Program-made: the position numbers and the translations under genes
From: Candidatus Bipolaricaulota bacterium
GTDB lineage: Bacteria; Bipolaricaulota; Bipolaricaulia; UBA7950; UBA9294
Direction of reading: 5' to 3'
NCBI GenBank assembly: GCA_027007005.1
Contig: JALTFO010000306.1
Location: forward strand, 1 to 37,943
Length of the DNA: 37,943 nucleotides
In this document: piece after piece, positions 1-10,227 of the stretch
Numbering within the stretch: position 1 is the first letter of the stretch
Layout of the letters: each line of letters begins with the position of its first letter
The notes under the pieces: generated by a model
Database searches by the model: none
Seen by the model: the letters and a program-made list of their open reading frames with translations, nothing else
Told to the model about the DNA's origin: nothing

Positions 1-23
1 CCCCAGAGGAGTGTGTCGACCTA

Positions 24-2789
24 TTGTGTGCGTGTGCGGAGCGTCAGACATTAGCTCCCGGGGTCATCGTCGGCACTGATCTTGGGTTTTGGGCAACGAT
101 GCTTGGTTTTGCCGGTGCATTGGTGGCCAGGCAGCGCTATCTACCAAGCTTGGGCGGGGATGGAAAGAGCTATAGAGCATTCTGGGAGCCGATCTTTACC
201 GGTGATGACGCGGCACGCCTTGCCAAATTGGCAACTACAATGCCCCCGCTCGGGCGTGCGCTCTCCCTGGTCGAGAAAACTTCCCCTCCTTCCATGCCTC
301 AGGTATCGCTGCTCAAAGGGTTCATCACCAGGATGGTCGATTACCTGGTTCGCTCATCAATCACTACGGGCGCGTTGTCTCAACAAACCGGCGACGAACA
401 CACGTTTGCCAGCGTTCACGATGCCTGGTTGTACGCGCTGCAAGCTCCCGATGCCAGGGTAGTAGGTGATGTGGCGGAACTGGCAAGGCTTGCCACGCAA
501 GTCCGCGCCTGGCACAAGCCGATCGCGATCACAGCGGCATCTCCCCTGCGCCTTTCCTTCCGCTTGGAGGAACCGAATGAGACAAGAGAGGCGGGCAAGA
601 AGCACGCTAACCTCTTAGAGGGTGAGTGGTATGTGCGCTACCTTCTTCAGGCACATGATGATCCCAGTTTGCTCATCCCCTTTACGGATGTGTGGAACGC
701 AAAGGGAGGCAAGGTAGCAGCATTTAAGCGCTACCGGGTGGATGTAACTGAGCACATGCTCTCTTCGTTGGGGCAGGCAGCGCGTCTCTGCCCCGATATT
801 GAGGCTAGCCTGGACAACGCTCGACCATCCGGTTACTCACTCGGTACAAGTGCGGCCCACCGGTTCCTCACCGAGACGGCGAGCGTGCTAGAGCAAAACG
901 ATTTTGGCGTGCTGCTCCCCGCCTGGTGGACGGGCAAGGGAACAAAGACTCGCCTCGCGGTGCGGGCCAGCGTCAAGAGCCCACCCATGCGCGCCGGAAG
1001 CAGTCTGTCCTTGGAAAGTGTAGTCCAGTTCGATTGGGAGATCGCGCTCGGCAGCAGAAAGCTGACCCAGCGCGAACTTGAGACGTTGGCCAGGTTAAAG
1101 GCACCATTGGTTCGCCTGCGTGGCCAATGGGTGGAGATGAACGCCAGAGAGATCCAGGCAGCGATTGAGTTCTGGAAAGCCAAGACCGCTATCAAGACAA
1201 CGGTTCGCGATATCGTGCAGATGGTCCTTGGGGCGAAAGACGCCCCAGGAGGGTTCGATTTCGGCGGAGTTAAGGCCACTGGATGGGTGGGGAAGCTCCT
1301 CAAGCAACTGGACGGAGAAGCCAAGTTCACTGAACTCAAACCGCCACAAGCGTTCTCGGGAACGCTACGCCCGTACCAGCTACGCGGGTATTCGTGGCTC
1401 TATTTCCTGCGCCAATGGGGCTTGGGAGCCTGCCTCGCTGACGATATGGGCCTGGGCAAGACGATACAGACCTTAGCACTGATCGAGCGTGACTGGGAGG
1501 CCGGTATCAAGCGGCCGGTCCTCCTCGTCTGTCCAACCTCGGTAGTGAATAACTGGCAGAAGGAGGCAGCGCGGTTTACACCGAAGCTTCCGGTGCTTGT
1601 TCATCACGGTGCCGACCGGATGAGAGGAGAGGCATTCTCCAACAAGGCAGGCAAACAGGCGATGGTGATCTCCAGTTATGGATTGCTACAGCGCGATGTC
1701 GAGTCTCTGCGCAAGGTAGCCTGGGCAGGGGTGATCCTCGACGAAGCGCAGAACATCAAGAACCCGGAGACAAAACGGGCGCGCGCCGCGCGAGCGATAC
1801 CGTCGGATTACCGCATCGCCCTTACTGGAACGCCGGTGGAGAACAACGTCGGCGATCTCTGGTCGATCATGGAGTTCCTGAACACAGGCTTTCTGGGGAC
1901 GCAAGCGGCGTTCAAGCGCAACTTCTTTGTTCCCATTCAGGTGCAACGTGATCCCGGTGTCGCCGAGCGGTTGAAGCGAGCCACGGGACCGTTCATCCTC
2001 CGCAGACTGAAGACGGATCGATCGATCATCTCCGATCTGCCCGAGAAGATGGAGATGAAGGTCTACTGTACACTGACGAAGGAACAGGCATCCTTGTACG
2101 CTGCTGTGCTGAAGGACGTAGAACAGTTGCTCGACTCTGCCGAAGGGATTGAACGCAAGGGCCTGATCCTCGCCACTCTGTCCAAGCTGAAGCAGGTCTG
2201 CAATCACCCGGCACAGTTCTTGGGCGACAACTCGCGCCTTCCACAACGCTCGGGCAAGCTTGAGCGCCTGACCGAGATGCTGGAAGAGGTTATCGCGGTC
2301 AAGGATCGCGCTCTTGTCTTTACCCAGTTTGCAGAGATGGGAAAGCTGTTGAAACACTATCTTCAGGAGACCTTTGGCTGCGAGATCCCGTTCCTCTACG
2401 GTGGCGTCGCAAAGGCAAGACGTGACCAGATGATTGATCGCTTCCAGGCCAAGGATGGCCCGCCCGTCTTCATTCTCTCCCTGAAGGCGGGCGGTACGGG
2501 GCTGAACCTCACCGGTGCCAATCACGTCTTCCACTTCGACCGGTGGTGGAACCCCGCGGTGGAAAACCAAGCGACCGATCGTGTTTTTCGCATCGGCCAG
2601 ACGAAGAACGTACAGGTGCACAAATTCATTTGTGCTGGCACGCTGGAGGAGAAAATCGATGAGATGATCGAGCGCAAGAAGGAGATCGCCGACACCGTGG
2701 TTGGAACCGGCGAAGGCTGGCTTACCGAGCTCTCTAGCAGCGAGATCAAGGAGGTCCTTGCCCTGCGCAAGGAGGCGGTGGCAGAATAG
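24..2789 (+). CDS. SNF2/SWI2-family DEAD-like helicase (probably 5'-truncated by window edge)
   Basis: Walker A-like DDMGLGKTIQ, DEAQ box (LDEAQNIKN), C-terminal helicase motifs (LKAGGTGLNLTGANHVFHFDRWWNPAVENQATDRVFRIGQ). Frame is open back to the window edge, so the TTG at 24 may not be the real start. Confidence 0.93.
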   Translation: MCACAERQTLAPGVIVGTDLGFWATMLGFAGALVARQRYLPSLGGDGKSYRAFWEPIFTGDDAARLAKLATTMPPLGRALSLVEKTSPPSMPQVSLLKGFITRMVDYLVRSSITTGALSQQTGDEHTFASVHDAWLYALQAPDARVVGDVAELARLATQVRAWHKPIAITAASPLRLSFRLEEPNETREAGKKHANLLEGEWYVRYLLQAHDDPSLLIPFTDVWNAKGGKVAAFKRYRVDVTEHMLSSLGQAARLCPDIEASLDNARPSGYSLGTSAAHRFLTETASVLEQNDFGVLLPAWWTGKGTKTRLAVRASVKSPPMRAGSSLSLESVVQFDWEIALGSRKLTQRELETLARLKAPLVRLRGQWVEMNAREIQAAIEFWKAKTAIKTTVRDIVQMVLGAKDAPGGFDFGGVKATGWVGKLLKQLDGEAKFTELKPPQAFSGTLRPYQLRGYSWLYFLRQWGLGACLADDMGLGKTIQTLALIERDWEAGIKRPVLLVCPTSVVNNWQKEAARFTPKLPVLVHHGADRMRGEAFSNKAGKQAMVISSYGLLQRDVESLRKVAWAGVILDEAQNIKNPETKRARAARAIPSDYRIALTGTPVENNVGDLWSIMEFLNTGFLGTQAAFKRNFFVPIQVQRDPGVAERLKRATGPFILRRLKTDRSIISDLPEKMEMKVYCTLTKEQASLYAAVLKDVEQLLDSAEGIERKGLILATLSKLKQVCNHPAQFLGDNSRLPQRSGKLERLTEMLEEVIAVKDRALVFTQFAEMGKLLKHYLQETFGCEIPFLYGGVAKARRDQMIDRFQAKDGPPVFILSLKAGGTGLNLTGANHVFHFDRWWNPAVENQATDRVFRIGQTKNVQVHKFICAGTLEEKIDEMIERKKEIADTVVGTGEGWLTELSSSEIKEVLALRKEAVAE

Positions 2790-2923
2790 GATGGAGAAGA
2801 AGAGCGATTGCAGCAAGCACAAGCGGGCCGAGGCAAAGCAGTGGGATATCAAGATTGAGTCACCTGCGCCACTCATGATCAACACCGTATTTGCGCGCCA
2901 AAGAACTGCGAAGGTGAGTCTCA

Positions 2924-3799
2924 ATGTCGCGCTGGCGTGACTACGATTACTTTCCGCCATCTTCACCGCGAGCGGTCAAGGGAGGGATCAAGGCACACTC
3001 TAAGCGCGGCGCGTTTACCAAGAATTGGTGGGCGAAGCGATGGATCGCCGTTCTGGAAGGGTTCAATATGGGGGCGCGACTCACGCGCGGACGTGCCTAC
3101 GCGCGCAAAGGCCAGGTGGTCTCTATCAATATAGGCAAAGGAACCGTGACTGCTGAGGTCCAGGGTTCCCGCGCCAAGCCTTACCATGTATCGATTAAGG
3201 TAAAGACCCTGTCCCAGGCAAAGTGGAAGAAACTAGCAGAAATCCTTTCTGGGCGCGCTAGTTTCGCCGCCAAGCTCCTCGCTGGCGAGATGCCAACCGA
3301 CATCGATAACGCGTTCTCCGAAGCCGGCCTGTCACTCTTCCCCGAGAAAAAGAGTGATCTTACGACCGACTGCTCCTGCCCTGATCGGGCCAACCCTTGT
3401 AAACACATCGCAGCCGTCTACTACCTGCTGGGCGAGGAATTCGATCGCGACCCGTTTCTGATCTTTGAATTGCGGGGGATCGAACGGGAAAAACTCGTGG
3501 AACTGATCGCTGGCAAGAATGATGCATCCGCAGAGATCGAAGGGGCAGATGAGATCGTGCCAGAGCCTTTACCAACGGATCCGGAGTCATTCTGGAGTAC
3601 TCGTGAGAAGAGGGAGACACCATTGGGAGAGGTGTCGATCCCCCAGGTTGACGCAGCCCTGCCCAAACGCCTGGGAAAGTTTCCCTTCTGGCGCAGCGAC
3701 ACCGACCTCACCAAGATCTTGGAAGGCATCTACCGTGCCGCCTCGCCGATCGGACTAAGGATCGTTCTTGGCGAATACAACCACGAAGAGGGCAAGTAG
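2924..3799 (+). CDS. SWIM zinc-finger protein, partner of the SNF2 helicase
   Basis: SWIM motif CSCPDRANPCKHIAAVYYLLGEEFDRDPFLIFELRG; directly downstream of the SNF2 ORF, as in ywqA-ywqB-like pairs. Confidence 0.88.
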   Translation: MSRWRDYDYFPPSSPRAVKGGIKAHSKRGAFTKNWWAKRWIAVLEGFNMGARLTRGRAYARKGQVVSINIGKGTVTAEVQGSRAKPYHVSIKVKTLSQAKWKKLAEILSGRASFAAKLLAGEMPTDIDNAFSEAGLSLFPEKKSDLTTDCSCPDRANPCKHIAAVYYLLGEEFDRDPFLIFELRGIEREKLVELIAGKNDASAEIEGADEIVPEPLPTDPESFWSTREKRETPLGEVSIPQVDAALPKRLGKFPFWRSDTDLTKILEGIYRAASPIGLRIVLGEYNHEEGK

Positions 3800-3839
3800 T
3801 GCCGCCTACACGCTGTTTCTACCCGGTAGATGAACTGCC

Positions 3840-5042
3840 TTATTCGTAGACGATCTTCTGCTCGCTGTGAGTCTCTGCCGATTTGAGTATGGCATCGCAG
3901 ATAACAGCTGCCTTGTATCCGTCCTCAAACGTTGCTCCGTAGGGTTCCACGCTCGTGTTGTTTGCGATCGCTTCCAAGAAGTGATTGATCTCGTGGATGT
4001 GGGCGTGTTCCCAGCCGAGGATGTGCCCGTGTGGCCACCAAACGCTGTAGAAAGGGTGATCGCTCTCCGTCACCAATACCTCGCGGAATCCATGCAACTG
4101 TGGATTTGTCTCCTTGCGGAAGTAAACCTGCAGCGAGTTTAGCTTCTCCAAATCGAAGGCGAGCGATCCCTTGGAGCCATTGATCTCGAAGGTCATATGA
4201 TTCTTCCTCCCCGCGCAGAAGCGCGACGCTTCGAGGGTTCCTACCGCCCCGTTGCGAAAGCGGACCACGGCCTCGAAGGCGTCGTCAACATCGACTTTTA
4301 CCGTTCCCTTCCCGTTGGGCAATGGGCGCTCCGAGATGAACGTTCTTGTTGTGCCGGTGACCGTCTCCGGCTCGTCGACCAAGAAGCGAGCAAGATCGAT
4401 GATGTGCGCTCCAAGGTCGCCCAGCGCTCCGCTACCGGAGGTCTGTTTGTTCAGCCGCCACGTTTGCGGAAAGTCAGCGTCCATGACCCACTCTTGCTGG
4501 TAGCTGGCGCGAAAGTGATAGATCTCCCCCAGCTCTCCTGCATCGAGCATCTCCTTTGCCAGGCGTATCGCCGGAACGAAGCGGTAATTGAATCCGCACA
4601 TGTGCTTGACTTTGGCAGCCCGAACGGCGTTCCACATGCGCTTTGCTTCCTGCGCGTTGCGCGCCAGAGGTTTTTCACAGATGACATGCTTGCCCGCCTT
4701 GGCGGCTGCGATGCACGGTTCGGCGTGTAGATTGTTCGGCCCGACATCATCGAACACGTCGACCTCCGGATCGGCTACAAGCTCCCTCCAATCGGTTGTG
4801 TAATGATCGTACCCATAGCGCATTGCCGCCTCTCGTACTCCCTCCTCGCGAAAACCACATATGCTCACAAGCTTGGGAAGCACCGTGGGAGGCCAATAGA
4901 TGTAGGGGATCTTCTTTAGCGCGTTCGTGTGTGCCTTTCCCATGAACGCGTAACCGAGGAGGCCAACTCCGAGTTCCTTGGCGTTGCTCTTATCCGCACC
5001 GGTTACCTTCCCTTGACTGACGAAACCTACTTCTTTATCCAT
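3840..5042 (-). CDS. Gfo/Idh/MocA-family NAD(P)-dependent oxidoreductase
   Basis: N-terminal Rossmann region GLLGYAFMGKAHTNAL, CEKPLARNAQEA, GALGDLGAHIIDLARFLV; SD ggagg upstream. Confidence 0.93.
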   Translation of the reverse strand: MDKEVGFVSQGKVTGADKSNAKELGVGLLGYAFMGKAHTNALKKIPYIYWPPTVLPKLVSICGFREEGVREAAMRYGYDHYTTDWRELVADPEVDVFDDVGPNNLHAEPCIAAAKAGKHVICEKPLARNAQEAKRMWNAVRAAKVKHMCGFNYRFVPAIRLAKEMLDAGELGEIYHFRASYQQEWVMDADFPQTWRLNKQTSGSGALGDLGAHIIDLARFLVDEPETVTGTTRTFISERPLPNGKGTVKVDVDDAFEAVVRFRNGAVGTLEASRFCAGRKNHMTFEINGSKGSLAFDLEKLNSLQVYFRKETNPQLHGFREVLVTESDHPFYSVWWPHGHILGWEHAHIHEINHFLEAIANNTSVEPYGATFEDGYKAAVICDAILKSAETHSEQKIVYE

Positions 5043-5389
5043 GTGTGTCTGACCTCCTTTATGTCCTTGCTATATCAACAGAGAGAATTTTCGGCCCTTC
5101 ATCGTATTCTCTATCGCTACATCTTACAGGTGATGGGCATGCTGTTGTCAAGGAGGATTTCCCCTTGGCGGGGTGCGACTCAAAGGATTCGCAGGCCTTC
5201 AATACAGTACTGCTCACCCGAACTGCCGCCTCGCCCTCTATTCCCCTCAGATATGTTAAAATATTGTTAGAGGACCTTTTTGAGCCGGCATTCATCTGGT
5301 AAGGGAGAATCAAAACATCAAGAAGAGCAGGCGCCAACGCCCTTTGTCCCCTCCTTGTCTGTGCAGAGCCGAACAGCTAGACTGTAACC

Positions 5390-7021
5390 ATGAATATGGG
5401 TTGGATTCTCACCTCCTCGGGAGCGATTCTGTTCTCGGTCACGGCGATGACTCTGATGGTGTCGTGGTTCGTGTGGAATCGCCGAAGATTCACTGGAGGG
5501 AACGTTCTGTTCTTCCTCTTGCTAGCTATAGCAGGATATGCTCTTGTTGCCGGCCTTGAGGCGTCGTTTAGCGCGCTTGGATGGAAAGTCCTGTGGTCAA
5601 CGCTCGAATACGTTTGCTCGGGGCCTGTTGCCACTTTGTTCTTGATATTTGCTTCCAGGTATTCTGGTTACGACCAATGGATGCACGGGTGGTTGCGAGT
5701 CGCTGTGTGGAGTGTTCCTAGTGCAGCCTTCATCCTTGTCGCCACCAACGCGCTCCATCATTGGGTGTGGCGCGGTTTTCTTCCCGGCCCCGCAGGAAGT
5801 AACGCTGTGATCTACATTCACGGGCCTGGGTTCTACGCCATCGCTGCTGCCCTCTATGCCTACGTTTTGATTGGTTGTGGATTGCTGCTGCGCTCCGCAG
5901 TTCGACCAGGAGTGATACGCCAAAGGCAGTCGGCGATGTTGCTGCTTGGCACGCTGTTTCCCATAGCAGGAGGGATCCTCTACATCTTTGGGATCAATCC
6001 AATAGAAGGGCTTGATCTCATCCCGATATCCTTCTTCTTTACAGGCATCGTCCTCTCCATTGGCGTGGGACCGTTGCATGTCTTTGATTTGATTCCCGTT
6101 GCTCGTGACACACTTGTCGAACAAATGCCTGATGCAGTACTCGTTCTTGATACCAGGTGGCGGCTTATCGATTTGAACCCGGCAGCGCGTGAGCTGCTCA
6201 ATCTCGACAGTTCCGCGATTGGGCGCACTATCGAAGGCGTACCGGGCATATGGGATCAGATTCAAAGCTATTGCGACGGCGGAAATGGAGGACGAACGGA
6301 GTTCCCTCTTGTGGAGAGCCCGTTGTGCTACGTGGACGTGCGTGTATCTCCACTCAGTGGACCCGATCAACTTGTTGTAGGATATCTGATCATGATTACA
6401 GACATCACCAAGCGGCATGTTGCTGAGGCAGAGCTCAAGAAAGCAAACGAGAGGCTTGAAGCCCAGATCAAGAAGATCGAGGCTTTACAGGTGGAGCTAC
6501 GAAGGCAGGCGACTAGCGATATGCTGACCGGACTATTCAATCGCCGGCGGCTCGATGAGGCGCTGCCGCGCGAACTGAAGAGAGCTCAACACAATGGGAG
6601 CATTGTGTCGCTGATCCTATTCGACATTGACCACTTCAAACAGGTTAACGATCGCTACGGTCACGAGGTAGGCGATCGTCTTCTACAATTCCTCGCGCAC
6701 CTGCTTCAAGAGCGAACGCGCCCAAGGGATATGGCATGTCGCTACGGAGGAGACGAATTCCTCCTTGTACTCCCTGAAACACCTCTTGAAGCCGCAGCAA
6801 CCCGTGCCGAGGAGATTCGCGTTGCGTTCAGCTCCCTATGGCCAAGCATAGCTCCGCGCGAAGGCCAGTGGGAGGTCGCATCGCTCTCTGTAGGAGTTGC
6901 AGCTTGCCCTGATCACGCGCTCACCGAAGACGCGCTCATCCGTGGCGTTGACCAAGCGATGTACGCAGCCAAGGAAGCAGGACGCAATCGTGTGTGTATC
7001 GCTGATGCGAAAGAGGGCTAA
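5390..7021 (+). CDS. Membrane diguanylate cyclase: N-terminal 7TM region, PAS-like domain, GGDEF domain
   Basis: Hydrophobic N-terminal ~230 aa; PAS-like QMPDAVLVLDTRWRLIDLNPAARELL; intact active site RYGGDEFLLVLPE with RxxD (RPRD) I-site five residues before GGDEF. Confidence 0.9.
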   Translation: MNMGWILTSSGAILFSVTAMTLMVSWFVWNRRRFTGGNVLFFLLLAIAGYALVAGLEASFSALGWKVLWSTLEYVCSGPVATLFLIFASRYSGYDQWMHGWLRVAVWSVPSAAFILVATNALHHWVWRGFLPGPAGSNAVIYIHGPGFYAIAAALYAYVLIGCGLLLRSAVRPGVIRQRQSAMLLLGTLFPIAGGILYIFGINPIEGLDLIPISFFFTGIVLSIGVGPLHVFDLIPVARDTLVEQMPDAVLVLDTRWRLIDLNPAARELLNLDSSAIGRTIEGVPGIWDQIQSYCDGGNGGRTEFPLVESPLCYVDVRVSPLSGPDQLVVGYLIMITDITKRHVAEAELKKANERLEAQIKKIEALQVELRRQATSDMLTGLFNRRRLDEALPRELKRAQHNGSIVSLILFDIDHFKQVNDRYGHEVGDRLLQFLAHLLQERTRPRDMACRYGGDEFLLVLPETPLEAAATRAEEIRVAFSSLWPSIAPREGQWEVASLSVGVAACPDHALTEDALIRGVDQAMYAAKEAGRNRVCIADAKEG

Positions 7022-7095
7022 CGTGCAGATCGATTGTCCGCGAGAGCATCGCTAGGATGCGAGATGCCAGCTTTGTTCGTTATTACGGCTCTCTT

Positions 7096-7452
7096 TCACT
7101 TGTAAGGGAGCGTCTCCTGCTTTACCTGTTTGGATAGCGATTCGAACTCCGGATCCTTGTGCACAAGGATAGCTCCTTCGCGTACCGCGAACGCGGCAAT
7201 AAGAGCGTCGGCAAGTGAAAGACGATGCCGCGCATTAAACTGTCCAGCAGTCAGTAATGTCGGCTCGTCCAGGTCGTACAGGAACCTCGCGGGAAGCTGC
7301 TTCAGGAGAGCATACCGCTTCTCAGCAATTGTTTCAGTGTTCTCCTGCAGGCTGACATAGTAGGTCTCCAATAGCGTCAGAAACGGGATAACCGCTTGAC
7401 CTGCGCGGACCCTCTGGAGGGCCGCAACTGGATCATCCGGCAAGGAGATCAC
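7096..7452 (-). pseudogene. PIN-domain (VapC-like) toxin fragment lacking its N-terminal strand and first catalytic Asp
   Basis: PIN core LTLLETYYVSL...LSLADALIAAFAVREGAILVHKDPEFESL; no DTSAL-type N-terminus; GTG start with in-frame TGA two codons upstream. Confidence 0.72.
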
Positions 7453-7585
7453 CTTTCACAACCAGAGTTCGCTCATCCTTCTGCAAGTCATCAAGCGTTG
7501 CAGTGTCCTCCAAGAAGCGGACAGCCTTCTTAGCATATTCAAGGATATCCTCCAAGTAGTCCTCGAAAACGCGATCGGCACTCAT
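7433..7585 (-). pseudogene. HepT-like (HEPN) N-terminal fragment, 50 aa
   Basis: Own translation: MSADRVFEDYLEDILEYAKKAVRFLEDTATLDDLQKDERTLVVKGDLLAG*. Resembles HepT N-terminus; starts with ATGA overlap on the MNT stop codon; lacks the C-terminal RxxxxxH region. Below the ORF-track size cutoff. Confidence 0.68.
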
Positions 7586-7911
7586 ACTGGCACAACCTCA
7601 GAGAGGACACGCTCACCAATGCGCGGCTTCAGCGCACTTCTCATGACCAGATCAACTCTAACTCCCAGGAGATCACTAAGGTAATTCTCCATTTTGATGA
7701 ACCGGAAGAATGTGGGAGCGGATGCAAATTCCACCAGGATATCCAAGTCGCTTCTTTCCCCCTGTTCCCCACGCACAACAGAGCCAAAGACACCCAAGGA
7801 CTTGACACCATAGCGCTGGGAGATCTCGGGCAAATGTGCCCGCAGAGCCTCCAAAGCATCTTCCAGTGTGAGAGTCAATCTGTCGGAGTCTGTTTCTAGC
7901 ATGCTGCCCAT
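7582..7911 (-). CDS. MNT-type minimal nucleotidyltransferase (MntA-like antitoxin)
   Basis: GSVVRGEQGERSDLDILVEF (GSx10DxD) and VDLVMRSALKPRIGERVLSEVVPV C-terminus typical of MntA partners of HepT. Confidence 0.88.
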   Translation of the reverse strand: MGSMLETDSDRLTLTLEDALEALRAHLPEISQRYGVKSLGVFGSVVRGEQGERSDLDILVEFASAPTFFRFIKMENYLSDLLGVRVDLVMRSALKPRIGERVLSEVVPV

Positions 7912-7933
7912 TCACCTTCCTAGCCGCTCTATT

Positions 7934-8419
7934 CTACAGCTTGTATCCGATCGTGCGCAGGAAGTTCTTGCGATCCGTCACGTCTTTCTCGTTCTCGATT
8001 CCTTTCGGTGAGTAGCCATCGATGACGCCGAGGATCCCTCGGCCCTGCTCGCTCTCTGCGACGATGACTTGGGTGGGGTTAGCAGTGGCACAGATGATGT
8101 GGCAGACCTCGGGTACATCCTTAATTCGGTTCAACACGTTCACCGGGAACGCGCCGTTGAGGAAGATGATGAATATGTGCCCAGCGCCGATCGCCTGCGC
8201 GTTTTGCACCGCAAGATCGATTAGAGCATCGTCCGTCCCTGACTTGCGAATGAGGCACGGGCCGGAGGCCTCGTTGAATGCCAACCCAAATTTGATTCCG
8301 GGTACCGCGGTTACTAGCGCTTCGTGCAGGTCTTCAACAGACTTGATGAAGTGGGTCTGCCCGAGGATAAAGTTGAGCCCTTTCGGGTTATCGATATCGA
8401 CAACTTTCAGTTCCATCAC
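7934..8419 (-). CDS. Adenosine-specific kinase family protein
   Basis: Whole-length resemblance: NFILGQTHFIKSVEDLHEALVTAVPGIKFGLAFNEASGPCLIRKSGTDDALIDLA...GVIDGYSPKGIENEKDV. Confidence 0.85.
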   Translation of the reverse strand: MMELKVVDIDNPKGLNFILGQTHFIKSVEDLHEALVTAVPGIKFGLAFNEASGPCLIRKSGTDDALIDLAVQNAQAIGAGHIFIIFLNGAFPVNVLNRIKDVPEVCHIICATANPTQVIVAESEQGRGILGVIDGYSPKGIENEKDVTDRKNFLRTIGYKL

Positions 8420-8432
8420 AACCTCCCAAAGG

Positions 8433-8498
8433 AATTGAGTAATTCAACGATTTAGAATTCCAGACCATTCAATCACTTAGTTCCCCGATGACTCAATT
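8433..8498. repeat. ATTGA-rich intergenic element (weak copy)
   Basis: AATTGAGTAATT (8433-8444) versus reverse complement of GATGACTCAATT (8487-8498), 10/12; internal ATTCAATCA units; right arm lies in the 3' end of hisS. Confidence 0.35.
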
Positions 8499-9742
8499 TT
8501 CTTCCTGATCTCCTGCTCGCTAAGGCCTACTTCGGTCTCTTCGCCTGAATCCATGTCCTTCAGCTTGCCCACCTTCGAGGCAGCCTCGTCATCCCCCAGA
8601 ACGAGCAGGTAGCGGGCGGAGAGTTTGTTTGCCTGCGTCATCTGTTTTCTAAATGATCTCCCGCGGTAATCGAGATCGACCGCCAATCCCTGGCGGCGAA
8701 GATCGTTTGCTAGATTCAGGGCGAGTGCCCTTCCAGCATCACCCAGGGTGGCGAGGAAGAGGTCGATGCGGCGCTCTATTCCTCTTTCTTCGCGTTCCTT
8801 GAGGACAAGGACCAGCCGCTCCATCCCGCCGGCGAAGCCGACGCCGGGGGTGTCCGGGCCTCCGATCATCTTCACGAGATCGTCGTACCTCCCACCACCG
8901 AGGAGGGCGTCCTGCGCCCCCAGGTCTCTTGATGTAAGTTCAAACACGGTGCGTGTGTAGTAGTCGAGGCCGCGCACAAGATGAGGGTCCACCACATAGT
9001 CCAAGCCGAGCTGATCGAGAAGGCTCTTCACTTTATTAAAGTGATCTGCGCAGTCATCGCACAGGTGCTCGGCGCTCCCTGGGGCATCGGCGATGTAGGG
9101 TTGGCAGATTTTGTTCTTGCAGTCGAGAATGCGCAGCGGATTCTCCTCGTAGCGGCGCTGGCAGTCCTCACACATCGAGTCGATGTGCGGTGCAAAGTGC
9201 TCGCGCAGTGCGTCGCGATATCTCTTATGGTCGTCGGCGCAGCCGATGCTGTTTAAGCGCAGTGACAGTCCGCCCAGGCCGAGCTTGTCCATCAGGCTCC
9301 AGGCGAGGCTGATCACCTCCACGTCCAGGGCGGGATCCAATGATCCGATCGCCTCTACCCCGTACTGGTGGAACTGGCGGCTACGTCCCTTCTGTGGCTT
9401 CTCGTAGCGGAACATCGGCCCGATGTAGTACAGCTTCTGAAACGGATCCTGCGTTGTCATTCCGTGTTCAATGTAGGAGCGAACGACCGATGCGGTCGCC
9501 TCCGGCCTCAGGGTGAGGGACCTGCCCTTCTTGTCGGGAAAGGTGTACATCTCTTTGTTGACGACGTCCGTCGCTGCACCGATCCCGCGCGAGAAGAGCT
9601 CGGTATGCTCAACGAGAGGTGGGCGAATCTCACGGTAGTTGAAGCGGCGAGCGATCTCGCGAATGGTCGCCTCCAACTTCGTCCAGTAGTCGGCCTCGTC
9701 GGGCAGGATATCTCTCATCCCACGCACAGATTCGTATGCCAT
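8477..9742 (-). CDS. hisS: Histidyl-tRNA synthetase
   Basis: RGMRDILPDEA; motif 2 region MFRYEKPQKGRSRQFHQYGVEAIG; VRGLDYYTRTVFEL; GGGRYDDLV. Confidence 0.96.
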   Translation of the reverse strand: MAYESVRGMRDILPDEADYWTKLEATIREIARRFNYREIRPPLVEHTELFSRGIGAATDVVNKEMYTFPDKKGRSLTLRPEATASVVRSYIEHGMTTQDPFQKLYYIGPMFRYEKPQKGRSRQFHQYGVEAIGSLDPALDVEVISLAWSLMDKLGLGGLSLRLNSIGCADDHKRYRDALREHFAPHIDSMCEDCQRRYEENPLRILDCKNKICQPYIADAPGSAEHLCDDCADHFNKVKSLLDQLGLDYVVDPHLVRGLDYYTRTVFELTSRDLGAQDALLGGGRYDDLVKMIGGPDTPGVGFAGGMERLVLVLKEREERGIERRIDLFLATLGDAGRALALNLANDLRRQGLAVDLDYRGRSFRKQMTQANKLSARYLLVLGDDEAASKVGKLKDMDSGEETEVGLSEQEIRKKIESSGN

Positions 9743-9744
9743 TC

Positions 9745-10209
9745 TTACAGTTCCTTCAGCAGGTTTGCCATCTCGATCATCGTCTCCGCTGCCTGTGAAC
9801 CCTTGTTTCCCATCTTCGTTCCTGCCCGCTCGATTGCCTGGTCGATCGTATCGGAGGTGATGACGCCGAACACGACGGGGACATCGACCTCCAGGTTCAC
9901 TCGGGCCAACCCCTTGGCGATCTCGCTTGCAATCATGTCGAAGTGCGGCGTCGCTCCGCGGATCACTGCTGCCAGGGCGATGATGCCATCGTAGTTCCCG
10001 CTTTGAGCCATTATGCGTGCTACCTTTGAGACCTCAAAGGCTCCCGGAACCCAGGTAACTTCGATTGCATCATCGGATACGTTCGATCGACGTAGCCGAT
10101 CGAGTGCACCGTCGAGGAGGCGCGTGGTGATCAGGTCGTTGAACCTGCTGACGACGATTCCCGCTCGCAAGCCCTTCCCGTCGAAGCCTCCCTCGTATAC
10201 CTTTGTCAT
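9745..10209 (-). CDS. ribH: 6,7-dimethyl-8-ribityllumazine synthase
   Basis: GIVVSRFNDLITTRLLDGALD, WVPGAFE, AVIRGATPHFDMIASEIAKGL, FGVITSDTIDQAIERAGTKMGNKGSQAA. Start reset to the ATG at 10209 with upstream ggaggag. Confidence 0.95.
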   Translation of the reverse strand: MTKVYEGGFDGKGLRAGIVVSRFNDLITTRLLDGALDRLRRSNVSDDAIEVTWVPGAFEVSKVARIMAQSGNYDGIIALAAVIRGATPHFDMIASEIAKGLARVNLEVDVPVVFGVITSDTIDQAIERAGTKMGNKGSQAAETMIEMANLLKEL

Positions 10210-10227
10210 TTCTCCTCCTGTGCTTCT

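Noticed and set aside
2701-2940. 79-aa plus ORF between the SNF2 and SWIM genes
   Set aside because: Mostly overlaps the helicase 3' end out of frame; no recognisable domain or RBS.
1686-2966. 426-aa minus-strand ORF
   Set aside because: Fully antisense to the SNF2 helicase C-terminal region; no recognisable domain; shadow ORF from GC-biased codons.
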